A stretch of 64,000 bases of DNA. Origin: Rhodoligotrophos sp. CJ14. Its GTDB lineage: Bacteria > Pseudomonadota > Alphaproteobacteria > Rhizobiales > Im1. Within the stretch, counting starts at the first letter, position 1. Every line of letters begins with the position of its first letter. The position numbers and the translations under genes are program-made. The DNA lies in contig NZ_CP133319.1 in assembly GCF_038811545.1 (NCBI RefSeq), positions 1,054,001 to 1,118,000 of the forward strand, given 5' to 3'. Shown in pieces: positions 12,241-21,437 of the stretch. The notes below the pieces were generated by a model that worked only from the letters and a program-made list of their open reading frames with translations, was not told the DNA's origin and searched no databases.

Positions 12241-12459
12241 GAAGCAAAGGCCCTTGTTTTGGTGATCCGGGTAGGCTGCGACCGGAATTCCTCCGCTTAC
12301 CTCCGATCATGCAGGCCGGCAAGCCTGCTTGCCCCGCCGCCGGCTCTGTGCATCAATCTGGACCTTGCCCACGGGCCAGGGTGTTCTTCCCTGGGCATGA
12401 TCGGGCATCCATCAGTCGCAGGTGAACAGGGTCGAAGGACTCGGGGGTGAGGGGTTCGC

Positions 12460-14826
12460 ATGGATAGAGGAGATCACGGGTACGACAGCAACCATCGAAC
12501 CATTACGGCATCCGATGATCCACGCTCGCTCAGGCGTCTCGAGGATGAGCGGTTTCTCACGGGCAAGGGCCGCTATGTCGATGATGAGCCAGCGACGGGC
12601 CAGTACTTTGCGAGCGTCCTGCGGTCACCGCATGCCCATGCGCGGATCCTGTCGATCGATACCGAGGCGGCCCTCGCCGTTCCTGGAGTGATGGGGGTCT
12701 ATACGGCCGCCGACCTTCTCGCCGACGGGATCGGCCCCCTTCCCTGTTTTATGAATCTCGGGGCCGATGCTCCCCTGATCGTGCCCGAGCGTTATCCGCT
12801 CGCCCGTGAGCGGGTGCGCCATGTCGGTGATCCCGTTGCCTTCATTGTCGCCGAAACGCGCGAGGCCGCGCGAGAGGCCCTCGATCATGTCGAGGTTGAC
12901 TACGACATCCTCCCCGCCGTGGTTGATCCTCGCCAGGCCCGTGATCTGCAAGCCCCTCAGATCTGGGACGAGGCACCTGGCAATCTCGCCTTTCATTTCA
13001 GGCGGGGCGATTTCACCAAGACCGAAGCAGCACTCGCGTCCGCGGCGCATGTGATCGACCTCGAGCTCGTCAATAATCGCATTGCCGCCGCCGCCCTGGA
13101 ACCGCGCGTTGCGATTGGCCACTGGGATGCCGCGAATGGGCGCTATCGGCTCGTGCTCAGCGGCGCCTCCGTCCATGCGATCCGCCGGGACCTTGCCGAT
13201 AGTGTCTTCCGCATTCCTCATGACCGCATCGATGTGATCTGCCCCGATGTGGGCGGCGGCTTCGGCATGAAGAATGTTGCCTATCCGGAATATGTGCTGG
13301 TGCTCTGGGCGGCGAAAAAGCTCGGACGTCCCGTGCGCTGGGTGGCCGAGCGGGTCGACGAATTCACCAGCGGCGTCCATGGCCGCGACAATGTCACCAA
13401 AGCAAAGCTTGCGCTTGATGCGCAAGCAAGGATCTTGGGACTTTGGGTTGAGACCACGGCCAATCTTGGCGCCTATCTCTCCTCAGGCGGCCCCGGCAGC
13501 TCGACCATGGCGCCAACCCCGGCCATGGGCGGCCTCTATGCCGTACCGGCAATTGCCATGGAGGTGCACGGCGTCTTCACGAACACCGCCCCCATTGACG
13601 CCTATCGCGGTGCCGGTAAGCCCGAGGCCAATTACATCATCGAGCGCATCATCGATGTGGCCGCCCACCGCTTAGGTCTCGATCCGGCCGAGCTTCGCCG
13701 CCGCAATTTCATCCGCGAATTCCCCTATCGCAACGCCACCGGCGCCCTGATCGACTGCGGTGCTTTCACAGACAATCTGGAGCGTGCGCTTGAAGCTGCC
13801 GACAAGGCAGGCTTTGCCGCCCGCAAAGCCCAATCCGCAGCCAAGGGCAAATTGCGGGGGCTCGGCCTCGCCTGCTTCCTTGAGACCGCCCGCGGCCAGC
13901 CCAATGAGGAGGGCTGGATCCGTTTCGCAACCGATGGCTTGATCGAGCTCGCGGTCGGCACCCAGTCCAACGGGCAAGGCCACGAGACGAGCTTCGTGCA
14001 GCTCATTGCCGGGCGCTTGGGCCTGCCCCTCGAAGCCTTCCGTTTCGTCCAGGGCGATACCCGCGTCATCCCGCGCGGCGGTGGCCATGGAGGAGCGCGC
14101 TCGCTGCATCTCGGCGGCACTGCCCTGGTGCTTGCCGCCGATGATCTTCTCCACAAGGCGCATCCGATCGCGGCCCGCCTGCTTCAGGCCAATCCGGAGG
14201 ACATCTCTTACCAAAGCGGAGCATTCATCTGTGCACCCGCTCCAGGCAGCCCTGAGCGCAGCATCGATCTACCCGCGATCGCGCGCGCCCTTGCCCAGTC
14301 GGGCGAGGAGCCGCTTCACGGCTATGGCCAGAATATCTGCGATGCCGTCACCTTCCCCAATGGCTGCCATGTGGCCGAGGTGGAGGTTGATCCTGAGACC
14401 GGGGAAGTCTCTCTTCAAAGCTACATCGCGGTTGATGACTATGGCCGGCTCGTGAACCCCCTGCTCACCGAGGGCCAGGTCCATGGCGGCCTCGCCCAGG
14501 GGATCGGTCAGGCCCTCATGGAGGAATCGGTTTACGATCCCGAATCGGGCCAGCTGATCAGCGCCACCTTCACCGACTACGCCATGCCTCGCGGCGCCGA
14601 TCTTCCTGATCTCCACATCCGCTTCGTGGAGATCCCGACAGCGGCCAATCCCATCGGCGCAAAAGGATCGGGCCAGGCTGGCGCCATCGCCGCCCCGCAA
14701 ACCATCATCAATGCCATTGTCGATGCCCTCCGGGCATTCGGCATCGATCACATCGACATGCCAGCCACGCCGCAGCGCGTGTGGCGCGCCATAGAGCAGG
14801 CGAAAACCCGGCACGGCGCTGCTTGA
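12460..14826 (+). CDS. Xanthine dehydrogenase/CoxL-family molybdopterin-binding subunit
   Basis: A 788-residue large subunit of a molybdenum hydroxylase that would bind Mo-pterin cytosine dinucleotide. Visible motifs: SPHAHARI near residue 57, DVGGGFGMK, AYRGAGKPE, GQGHETSF and GGHGGARS. The catalytic Glu found near the C-terminus of most members (GxGEAG) is Gln739 here (KGSGQAG). No FAD subunit or 2Fe-2S subunit gene adjoins it, so partners would be encoded elsewhere. ATG 12460 follows a GGGGTGAGGGG stretch. The ThDP enzyme starts 58 bases downstream on the same strand. Confidence 0.92.
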   Translation: MDRGDHGYDSNHRTITASDDPRSLRRLEDERFLTGKGRYVDDEPATGQYFASVLRSPHAHARILSIDTEAALAVPGVMGVYTAADLLADGIGPLPCFMNLGADAPLIVPERYPLARERVRHVGDPVAFIVAETREAAREALDHVEVDYDILPAVVDPRQARDLQAPQIWDEAPGNLAFHFRRGDFTKTEAALASAAHVIDLELVNNRIAAAALEPRVAIGHWDAANGRYRLVLSGASVHAIRRDLADSVFRIPHDRIDVICPDVGGGFGMKNVAYPEYVLVLWAAKKLGRPVRWVAERVDEFTSGVHGRDNVTKAKLALDAQARILGLWVETTANLGAYLSSGGPGSSTMAPTPAMGGLYAVPAIAMEVHGVFTNTAPIDAYRGAGKPEANYIIERIIDVAAHRLGLDPAELRRRNFIREFPYRNATGALIDCGAFTDNLERALEAADKAGFAARKAQSAAKGKLRGLGLACFLETARGQPNEEGWIRFATDGLIELAVGTQSNGQGHETSFVQLIAGRLGLPLEAFRFVQGDTRVIPRGGGHGGARSLHLGGTALVLAADDLLHKAHPIAARLLQANPEDISYQSGAFICAPAPGSPERSIDLPAIARALAQSGEEPLHGYGQNICDAVTFPNGCHVAEVEVDPETGEVSLQSYIAVDDYGRLVNPLLTEGQVHGGLAQGIGQALMEESVYDPESGQLISATFTDYAMPRGADLPDLHIRFVEIPTAANPIGAKGSGQAGAIAAPQTIINAIVDALRAFGIDHIDMPATPQRVWRAIEQAKTRHGAA

Positions 14827-14884
14827 TCTCGCTCAGCCAGGGTGCCACTAAGGCGCAATCTGAGCTTACCCCTGGAGAATTGCC

Positions 14885-16435
14885 ATGAACGGCGCCGATC
14901 GCCTTTGTGACGTTTTGTTGGCCAATGGCGTCGATGTCTGCTTCGCCAATCCCGGAACGTCGGAGATGCACTTCGTTGCTGCCTTGGACCGCAAGCCGGA
15001 GCTGCGCTGCATTCTGGGGCTCTTTGAAGGCGTGGTGACCGGTGCGGCCGATGGCTATGCCCGCATGGCAGAGAAGCCGGCGGCAACCCTGCTCCATACT
15101 GGCCCCGGGCTCGCCAATGGCCTTGCCAATATCCACAATGCCAAGCGCGCCCGCACGCCGATGATCAACATCGTCGGCGACCACGCGACCTACCATCTGC
15201 AATATGATGCGCCCCTGACCAGCGACATCGAGAGCCTCGCGCGCCCCATGTCCCATTGGGTGGGCAGGGCCCAGACGGCCGGTGATGTGCGCCAAATGGT
15301 CGAGCAGGCTTATCTTGCGGCCTGCACGACACCTGGCATTGCGACCATGATCCTGCCTGGCGATGCTGCCTGGAACAGCCTTGAGCCGGAAGAGGTAACG
15401 CCCGTGCGCCTGCCGGCACCAGAACCCGCCGCCAGTGAACAGCTACTGAAAGCGGCGGCAGCCTTACGCTCCGGCCGCCGCGCGGCGCTCATGATTGGTG
15501 GCGCACTCACCCGCGGCAAGCCGCTGGAGATGGCCGGCAGGATCGCACAGACGCTCGGCATCGACTTGTTCGTGCAGCGATCGGGACGCAATGCCGGAGG
15601 CGCCGGCCGTGTCGCCCCCAAGCCCATTCCCTATCGGGTCGACTCCGCGATCGACGCCCTGAAGCACCTCGACGTGGTCGTCCTGTGCGGGGCGACCGAG
15701 CCGGTCGGCTTCTTCGCCTATCCGGGCAAGCCCAGCACCATGCTGCCGCCGGGTTGCGAGATTATCGCCTTGGCTGAGCAAGGCCAGGATCTTGCCACCA
15801 CCATCACCCATCTCGCAGACGAGCTCGGTGTCAGGCCTGACGCGCCCGTAGCAACCCCGCCGCTGACGACGCCTAACCTGCCGGTGCCGACCGGCAGGCT
15901 CACCGCCGACACGGTCTCGACCATCATCGCCAAGCTTCTGCCTGAGAATGCCATTGTCTGCGATGAAGCAATCACCTCTGGTGGCGCATTCCACGCGCTT
16001 GCGCCCGGCGCCGAGCCTCATGAGGTGCTACCGCTGATGGGCGGTGCGATCGGCATCGGTACACCTCTTGCGGCCGGCGCTGCGATTGCCTGTCCGGACC
16101 GCAAGGTGATCGGCCTGCAGGCCGATGGCAGTGCCATGTACACGATCCAGGGATTGTGGACCCAGGCCCGAGAAAATCTCGACGTGGTCACCGTCGTCTA
16201 TTCGAACCGCGCCTATGCCATTCTTCAGGATGAGATGAAGAATGTCGGCGTCAACCATTTCGGCCGCAATGCGAGCCGCATGCTGAACCTGGATGAGCCC
16301 GCCCTCGACTGGCTGTCGCTCGCCCGCAGCTTCGGGGTTGACGCCGGGCGCGCCGAAACGACGGAAGAGCTTGCGCGCCTCTTCACCGGTGCCTTGCGCA
16401 ACCGCGGCCCCTTCCTCATCGAAGCCGTCATCTGA
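14885..16435 (+). CDS. ThDP-dependent enzyme, acetolactate synthase/benzoylformate decarboxylase-like
   Basis: A 516-residue three-domain ThDP enzyme. The cofactor-activating Glu is Glu48 (GLFEGVVTGAADGYAR); the ThDP-Mg motif is ADGSAMYTIQGLW ending in VVYSN near residues 415-440. Members split or join 2-oxo acids. It lacks the long N-terminal and regulatory features of a biosynthetic acetolactate synthase, and no ilvN-like small subunit is near. GGAGA lies 7 bases before ATG 14885. Sitting just after a molybdenum hydroxylase, it may supply or use its aldehyde; this is inference. Confidence 0.9.
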   Translation: MNGADRLCDVLLANGVDVCFANPGTSEMHFVAALDRKPELRCILGLFEGVVTGAADGYARMAEKPAATLLHTGPGLANGLANIHNAKRARTPMINIVGDHATYHLQYDAPLTSDIESLARPMSHWVGRAQTAGDVRQMVEQAYLAACTTPGIATMILPGDAAWNSLEPEEVTPVRLPAPEPAASEQLLKAAAALRSGRRAALMIGGALTRGKPLEMAGRIAQTLGIDLFVQRSGRNAGGAGRVAPKPIPYRVDSAIDALKHLDVVVLCGATEPVGFFAYPGKPSTMLPPGCEIIALAEQGQDLATTITHLADELGVRPDAPVATPPLTTPNLPVPTGRLTADTVSTIIAKLLPENAIVCDEAITSGGAFHALAPGAEPHEVLPLMGGAIGIGTPLAAGAAIACPDRKVIGLQADGSAMYTIQGLWTQARENLDVVTVVYSNRAYAILQDEMKNVGVNHFGRNASRMLNLDEPALDWLSLARSFGVDAGRAETTEELARLFTGALRNRGPFLIEAVI

Positions 16436-16461
16436 AAAAGAGACTGGATGCGCAGCAAAAG

Positions 16462-16476
16462 ACCGGTTCGCGTGAA
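16462..16476. repeat. Degenerate copy of the Rhizobiales-type hairpin repeat
   Basis: ACCGGTTCGCGTGAA is shared exactly with the intact repeat at 22359-22373. It lies in the 52-base gap between convergent genes, where such repeats often sit. The outer arms are not recognisable. Confidence 0.4.
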
Positions 16477-16487
16477 AGACGCTCAGT

Positions 16488-17723
16488 CTAACGGCCGGCC
16501 GCCTTGGCCACGGCCCGAAGGTCGAAGGCGGGATCTGCCGCCTCTTCCGGCGTGATCGACAGGCCCGCGCCCAGCAGCTTGCGCGCCGCCATATGGTCAC
16601 CGGCGCTGTTGATCGAATCAACCGCGATCAGGCGCCCTTCCTTGAAAGCGAAGACCGAGAAGCGTTGAGCCGCCTGATCACCGCGCGTCACCGTCTGATC
16701 CGCCCCTTGCGACAGCCCTGCGATCTGCAGCTTCACATCATATTGGTCGCTCCAGAACCAGGGCACCGCGTCGTAATGATCAGCCCGCCCCACAATGACC
16801 CGGGCCACGTGCCGCGCCTGATCCGTCGCATTCTGCACCGATTCGAGCCGGATCGGCTCGCCGCCCGCCGGCAGCGGAAACCGCGCACAATCCCCCACGG
16901 CGAAAACCTGCGGATCGGACGTGCGCAAGTTGAGGTCGACCATCACCCCGTCGCGCACCGCGAGGCCGGCCGCCTTGGCCAGGTCATCATTGGGCATGAC
17001 CCCTGCGCCCACCACCACCAGATCCCCATCGAGCAGCTGGCCGCTTGAGGTTTCGACGCGCCGCGCAAGCCCGTTATCCCCGATGATGGCCCGCACGCCG
17101 TCACCCAGCTTGAGCGACACGCCATGGCCCCGGTGCAGCTCCTCGAAAAAGGTGGAGACCGGCGCCGGCACGGCACGCGCCATCAGCCGCGGCATCATCT
17201 CGACGACGGAGACATCCTTGCCGAGAATGCGGGCAACGGCGGCAAATTCGAGGCCGATGAAGCCGCCGCCCACCACCACCACCGCATGGGCCGCATCGAG
17301 CTTCTCCTTGAGCGCATCCGTGTCGTGAATGGTGCGAAGATAGAGAATATTGCCAAGCTCGGCACCGGGCACCGGCAGCGGCCGGTTGCGTGCGCCCGTG
17401 GCGAGCACCACGAAATCATAAGGCAGACGCGCCCCGGTTGAGAGCTGCACCACTCTTTCCTCGCGGTCGATCGAATCGGCCGTAACGCCAAGATGCAGCT
17501 CGATTCCATTGGTCGTGTAGAACTCCTCGCGCCGGAACACTAGGTCGGCTGCGGACGTCTTGCCCAGGAGATAGGCTTTCGACAAAGGGGGCCGCTGATA
17601 GGGCAAGGTGGGCTCTGCGGCCACGAGATGGACTGCACCTTCGAAACCCTCGCTGCGCAGCTGTGCGCAGATCTGATAGCCTGCCTGTCCCCCACCAATG
17701 ACGACGACTGTCTGCCCGGTCAT
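16488..17723 (-). CDS. NAD(P)H-dependent ferredoxin/rubredoxin reductase-type flavoprotein
   Basis: A 411-residue FAD oxidoreductase of the putidaredoxin/rubredoxin reductase kind. FAD-binding GGGQAGYQ is at residues 10-17, an NAD-binding GGGFIGLEF follows near residue 150, and VFAVGDCARFP near residue 275 closes the FAD site. A C-terminal reductase domain follows. ATG 17723 has GGCGGGA just upstream; an eight-residue extension to 17747 is less likely. Such enzymes feed electrons from NAD(P)H to a 2Fe-2S ferredoxin for P450s or ring dioxygenases; no such partner is in the window. Confidence 0.92.
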   Translation of the reverse strand: MTGQTVVVIGGGQAGYQICAQLRSEGFEGAVHLVAAEPTLPYQRPPLSKAYLLGKTSAADLVFRREEFYTTNGIELHLGVTADSIDREERVVQLSTGARLPYDFVVLATGARNRPLPVPGAELGNILYLRTIHDTDALKEKLDAAHAVVVVGGGFIGLEFAAVARILGKDVSVVEMMPRLMARAVPAPVSTFFEELHRGHGVSLKLGDGVRAIIGDNGLARRVETSSGQLLDGDLVVVGAGVMPNDDLAKAAGLAVRDGVMVDLNLRTSDPQVFAVGDCARFPLPAGGEPIRLESVQNATDQARHVARVIVGRADHYDAVPWFWSDQYDVKLQIAGLSQGADQTVTRGDQAAQRFSVFAFKEGRLIAVDSINSAGDHMAARKLLGAGLSITPEEAADPAFDLRAVAKAAGR

Positions 17724-17909
17724 TCCCGCCAAGATCCTTAAGTCCAATTCTGCAAGATCAGCACAGCTATGCAGCTTTCCGCATGAGGTGCAACAGGTCG
17801 TTGGCCAGCCGGAAGCAAGCCTTTCGAGCCATGGTGAAGCTTAGTGTGGCAACCTTTCCACGAGCCAGGTAGTAATCGCAGTTCGCGACTCACAACCTGG
17901 TCGAGAATC

Positions 17910-18899
17910 ATGACCGAACCGCTCGTCATTGAAGTCACCCGGGGCAATCTCGTGGAAAGCCGGCACGCCATCAGCTTCGCCGTCTGCGACGCCGCCGGCG
18001 CGCTGGTCGCAACCGGCGGTGATGTCGATCGACCGGAATATCCCCGCTCATCCGTTAAGGCATTCCAGGCTATCCCCATGCTGGAAAGCGGCGCGGCCAC
18101 TCATTTTGGCTATGACGATGGGCAGATCGCCCTTGCCTGCTCATCCCACAATGGCGAGCCCCGCCATATCGGCGCGGTGACCACCATGCTCACCAAGGCC
18201 GGAATTGTGGAATCGGCGCTCGAATGCGGTGCGGTCCTGCCCATGTATAAACCCGCGGCCGATGCTCTCATCAAGGCCGGCCAGACGCCGCGGCCTGTCC
18301 ACAATGAATGTTCTGGCAAACATGCCGGCATGCTCGCCTTCGCCCGTCACAACAACTTGCCACTCGCGGCCTACAGCCAGCCCGACCATCCCGTACAGCA
18401 GGCCGTCGCACGGGCGCTTTCCGAATTCTGTGGGGTCGATGTGGAGCACTGCCCCTGCGGGATCGATGGCTGCTCGGTGCCAACCTGGGCGATGCCGCTT
18501 CGGGCGGTGGCCAAGGGCTTTGCCCGCCTTGCAACGGGCACGGGGCTGAGCCGCGATCATGCCGATGCCGCGGCACGGATCATCAGGGCTGTGCGCGACA
18601 ACCCCTTCATGGTGGCCGGCACCGGCCGCTTCGATACGGACTTGATGACGGCCGTCCCTCGCATTTTCGTAAAATCGGGAGCGGAGGGCTTTCTTGTCGC
18701 GAGCCTGCCTCACATGGGCTACGGCATAGCCCTGAAATGTCTCGATGGCGCCCCGCGCGCATCAACCATCGCCATGGTTGCGATTCTCCGGAAGCTGCCG
18801 ATCTGGACCACGGAGGAAGAAACCCGGCTCAACGAGTTCGCGACCCGCCCAGTCCTGAGCCGCAAAGGTGAGACGGCCGGCATGGTTCGTCCGGCCTAA
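17910..18899 (+). CDS. Rhizobial-type (zinc-dependent) L-asparaginase
   Basis: A 329-residue Asparaginase_II (ReAV-like) enzyme that hydrolyses asparagine to aspartate and ammonia; unrelated to the E. coli enzymes. Its fold resembles serine beta-lactamases. All expected residues are present: Ser47-x-x-Lys50 (RSSVK), Ser79 (CSSHNGE), Lys255 (VKSGAEG), and the metal ligands Cys134, Lys137 (NECSGKHAG) and Cys188 (IDGCSVP), each close to the ReAV numbering. ATG 17910 is chosen because upstream codons lack similarity. It is divergent from the flavoprotein gene with 186 bases between. Confidence 0.93.
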   Translation: MTEPLVIEVTRGNLVESRHAISFAVCDAAGALVATGGDVDRPEYPRSSVKAFQAIPMLESGAATHFGYDDGQIALACSSHNGEPRHIGAVTTMLTKAGIVESALECGAVLPMYKPAADALIKAGQTPRPVHNECSGKHAGMLAFARHNNLPLAAYSQPDHPVQQAVARALSEFCGVDVEHCPCGIDGCSVPTWAMPLRAVAKGFARLATGTGLSRDHADAAARIIRAVRDNPFMVAGTGRFDTDLMTAVPRIFVKSGAEGFLVASLPHMGYGIALKCLDGAPRASTIAMVAILRKLPIWTTEEETRLNEFATRPVLSRKGETAGMVRPA

Positions 18900-18919
18900 C
18901 TCGGGCTGGAATACACCCC

Positions 18920-20278
18920 CTACACCGCATTTCCCGCAATTGTCAGATTGACCGGCACGTCCGCCACCTCCGCCTTGGCGAGATCGGCGGTGACGCCCCG
19001 GCCATTCTGATGGCCAATAATGGCGGCCTCGCTGCAATCGGCCAGCATGTTCTGCCCGATCAGCACCCGGCCGGCGCCGGGCGATACCGAGGCGGCGATC
19101 CCCCAGCGCGCATCCCGGACCATATTGCCGGTCACCGCGACATTGCGCTGATGCCGGCCCCAGCCGACCATGATCCCTGCCCTCGGCGCCTTCTCAACCA
19201 CATTGCCGGTGATCGCCGCATCAGCCTCGACTGCAATACCAACACCGCGCGATTCGCCCTCCGCCCGCGTGAACAGGTTGCGGATCAGATTGCCCGAGCA
19301 GACAGCAAGCCGTCCGCCATGGTTGAAATTGGTGATCGAGATGCCGAGTGCTGCCGTATCGACCAGATTGTCGCTGATGACTGCGCCCTGGAACCCGAAC
19401 TCCGCATAAAGCGCGACCTCCCCGAGCCTCTCGCAGGAATTGCCGATGATCTGCGTGTTCGATCCCGCATTCACGCGGACGGCGGAAAAGGCGCAATCGG
19501 TCACGCGATTATTGCTGACCGTTACCGAACCCGCCCGGAACACATTGATCCCATTGCCATTCTGGCCGGAGCCCCCCTTGTCCGCGCGCACGTTGCTGAT
19601 CCGGTTCTCGGCGACCTTCGTGCCATCCTCGCCCGTCTCGCTGCGCCAGACCTGGATGCCGTTGTTGCCGATATTGCTGATGATGTTGCGTGCAATTTCG
19701 AGCCCCGCCGAATCAAGCGCGAACAAGGCTGTATCAGCAATATCGCTGAACCGGCATTCGGACACCGTGCCGGAGCAGCGCGTGAGGCTCGCCCCGCCGC
19801 CCCGCGAGCGGGCCACCGTCAGCCGGTCGAAGATGAGATCGCTCACAGCTTCCGCGCGGATGATCGGACCATCGGCGGCAATATCGCCCCCGTCCAGCGT
19901 GAGATTGCGCAAATAGATGCTGGTGCCAGATAGGCTCAGGAGCGGACCATCGCCACAGCGCACGAGCCGAGCACCCCCTGGCGTGCACACGAGCGACAAT
20001 GGGCCCGTGATTTTGAGCCGCTTCACCCGGTAGGATCCTGCGGGCAGCATGAGCACCTGCCGCTGCGCGATCGCCTTGTTGATCGCGGCCTGCATCACGG
20101 CGCTCTGATCATCGGGACTGTCAGGCTTAAGCCCCAAGCCGCCTGCAATCACCTCGGTGTTTGCAGCCTTCGCCTGCCCCCGCCCACCTTGCGCGCCAAG
20201 CGCGGCCGATGCTCCCGCGCCAAGGGCGAAGGTTGTGCTTCCCGCTTGCAGCAAGCGGCGTCGTGACAAGCTCGCCAT
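18920..20278 (-). CDS. Tat-exported right-handed beta-helix protein (TIGR03808 type)
   Basis: A 452-residue protein. Residues 1-38 hold a twin-arginine signal (SLSRRRLLQAG) with a hydrophobic stretch and a cleavage site near AKAAN. The rest is a ladder of short strands with repeated N-x-I/V-x-G/N patterns (NNGIQVW, NNRVTDC, ITGNVVEKA, VAVTGNMVRDA), as in pectin-lyase-like parallel beta-helices. The family is common in Rhizobiales and its role is unknown; a periplasmic carbohydrate or surface function is a guess. AGGAGG precedes ATG 20278 by 6 bases. Confidence 0.88.
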   Translation of the reverse strand: MASLSRRRLLQAGSTTFALGAGASAALGAQGGRGQAKAANTEVIAGGLGLKPDSPDDQSAVMQAAINKAIAQRQVLMLPAGSYRVKRLKITGPLSLVCTPGGARLVRCGDGPLLSLSGTSIYLRNLTLDGGDIAADGPIIRAEAVSDLIFDRLTVARSRGGGASLTRCSGTVSECRFSDIADTALFALDSAGLEIARNIISNIGNNGIQVWRSETGEDGTKVAENRISNVRADKGGSGQNGNGINVFRAGSVTVSNNRVTDCAFSAVRVNAGSNTQIIGNSCERLGEVALYAEFGFQGAVISDNLVDTAALGISITNFNHGGRLAVCSGNLIRNLFTRAEGESRGVGIAVEADAAITGNVVEKAPRAGIMVGWGRHQRNVAVTGNMVRDARWGIAASVSPGAGRVLIGQNMLADCSEAAIIGHQNGRGVTADLAKAEVADVPVNLTIAGNAV

Positions 20279-20361
20279 ATTGATCCTCCTGTATCAGAGG
20301 AGGCCCGTTGCAAGATCCCTGCCGCGGCCGCCACTCACCTCCTCACGAGATCGCCATTCGC

Positions 20362-21351
20362 TCAACCATCCGCCAGCGAAAGGATCTCGGTTGCCGCAAG
20401 GGTTGCGGTTATGCGCCCCTCGCGCAAGTCCTGCTCCAGGACCGGCAGCCTCGTTCTAACCCGGGAGTCTGCCTTGAGGCGCTGCATCAGCCCCTCTTCG
20501 AGCATGGACCACATCCATTTGACCTGCTGCTCGCTTCGCCGCGCCGCGAGCGCGCCGCTCTTCTCGAACAGCGCCCGATGCCGCTCGATCTCGGCCCACA
20601 AGGCATCGAGCCCAATATTCTTGAGACCGGATATCGTGAGAACCGGCGGTGTCCAGGCTGCCCCCGGCGGCATGAGAATCTGCAAGGCTGCCCGGTAATC
20701 AGAGACGGCGCGCCGCGCCCGGCCTGCATTATCCCCGTCCGCCTTGTTCACCGCCAGCATATCCGCAAGCTCGATCACGCCCTTCTTGATGCCCTGCAGA
20801 TCATCCCCCGCCCCCGGCAGCAGCAGCACGAGGAAGAAGTCGACCATATCGGCCACCGCCGTCTCTGATTGGCCGATGCCGACCGTTTCCACGATGATCA
20901 CATCGAAACCCGCGGCCTCGCATACGATCATCGTCTCGCGGGTCCGGCGTGCGACCCCGCCCAATGTGCCCGCCGAGGGGGATGGCCGGATGAAGGCATT
21001 GGGATCAACCGCAAGCCCGGCCATGCGTGTCTTGTCACCAAGGATCGACCCGCCCGTTCGCTGACTGCTCGGATCAACGGCCAGCACCGCCACCCTATGG
21101 CCGCTGGCGGTCAGATTGCGCCCGAGCGTATCGATCGTGGTGCTTTTGCCAACGCCCGGCACGCCGGTGATCCCGACCCGATAGGCCGTCCCGGAATGGG
21201 GCAGAAGCTTCAGCAACAGCTGCTGTGCAGCCGCTTCATGATCCGGCCGGCGGCTTTCAACCAGCGTGATGGCGCGGCCGAGCGCGGCCCGCTCCCCCGC
21301 CCTCACCCGTGCTGCGAGATCATCCAGATCGAGTTTCGGCGCCTCTATCAT
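20362..21351 (-). CDS. meaB: MeaB/ArgK-family GTPase, methylmalonyl-CoA mutase chaperone
   Basis: A 329-residue G3E-type GTPase that protects and reloads adenosylcobalamin-dependent methylmalonyl-CoA mutase. Walker A is GVPGVGKST near residue 60, AVDPSS follows, the DVIIVETVGIGQSE switch is near residue 150, and the base-recognition NKAD is near residue 200. The open frame extends to 21657, but ATG 21351 with GGGAGAG upstream matches the family start. No mutase subunit lies in the window, so the partner is encoded elsewhere. Confidence 0.93.
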   Translation of the reverse strand: MIEAPKLDLDDLAARVRAGERAALGRAITLVESRRPDHEAAAQQLLLKLLPHSGTAYRVGITGVPGVGKSTTIDTLGRNLTASGHRVAVLAVDPSSQRTGGSILGDKTRMAGLAVDPNAFIRPSPSAGTLGGVARRTRETMIVCEAAGFDVIIVETVGIGQSETAVADMVDFFLVLLLPGAGDDLQGIKKGVIELADMLAVNKADGDNAGRARRAVSDYRAALQILMPPGAAWTPPVLTISGLKNIGLDALWAEIERHRALFEKSGALAARRSEQQVKWMWSMLEEGLMQRLKADSRVRTRLPVLEQDLREGRITATLAATEILSLADG

Positions 21352-21437
21352 TTCTCTCCCGGTCGCGACCCGTCGCGCATAGCGTTCTATATGACACTGT
21401 CGCAATGCTAAAGCCTCGCCGCTGCCCAGAAACTGCT

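Noticed and set aside
19010-19933. 307-residue plus-strand frame opposite the beta-helix gene
   Set aside because: Shadow of the minus-strand gene, which has a Tat signal, a ribosome site and repeated strand motifs.
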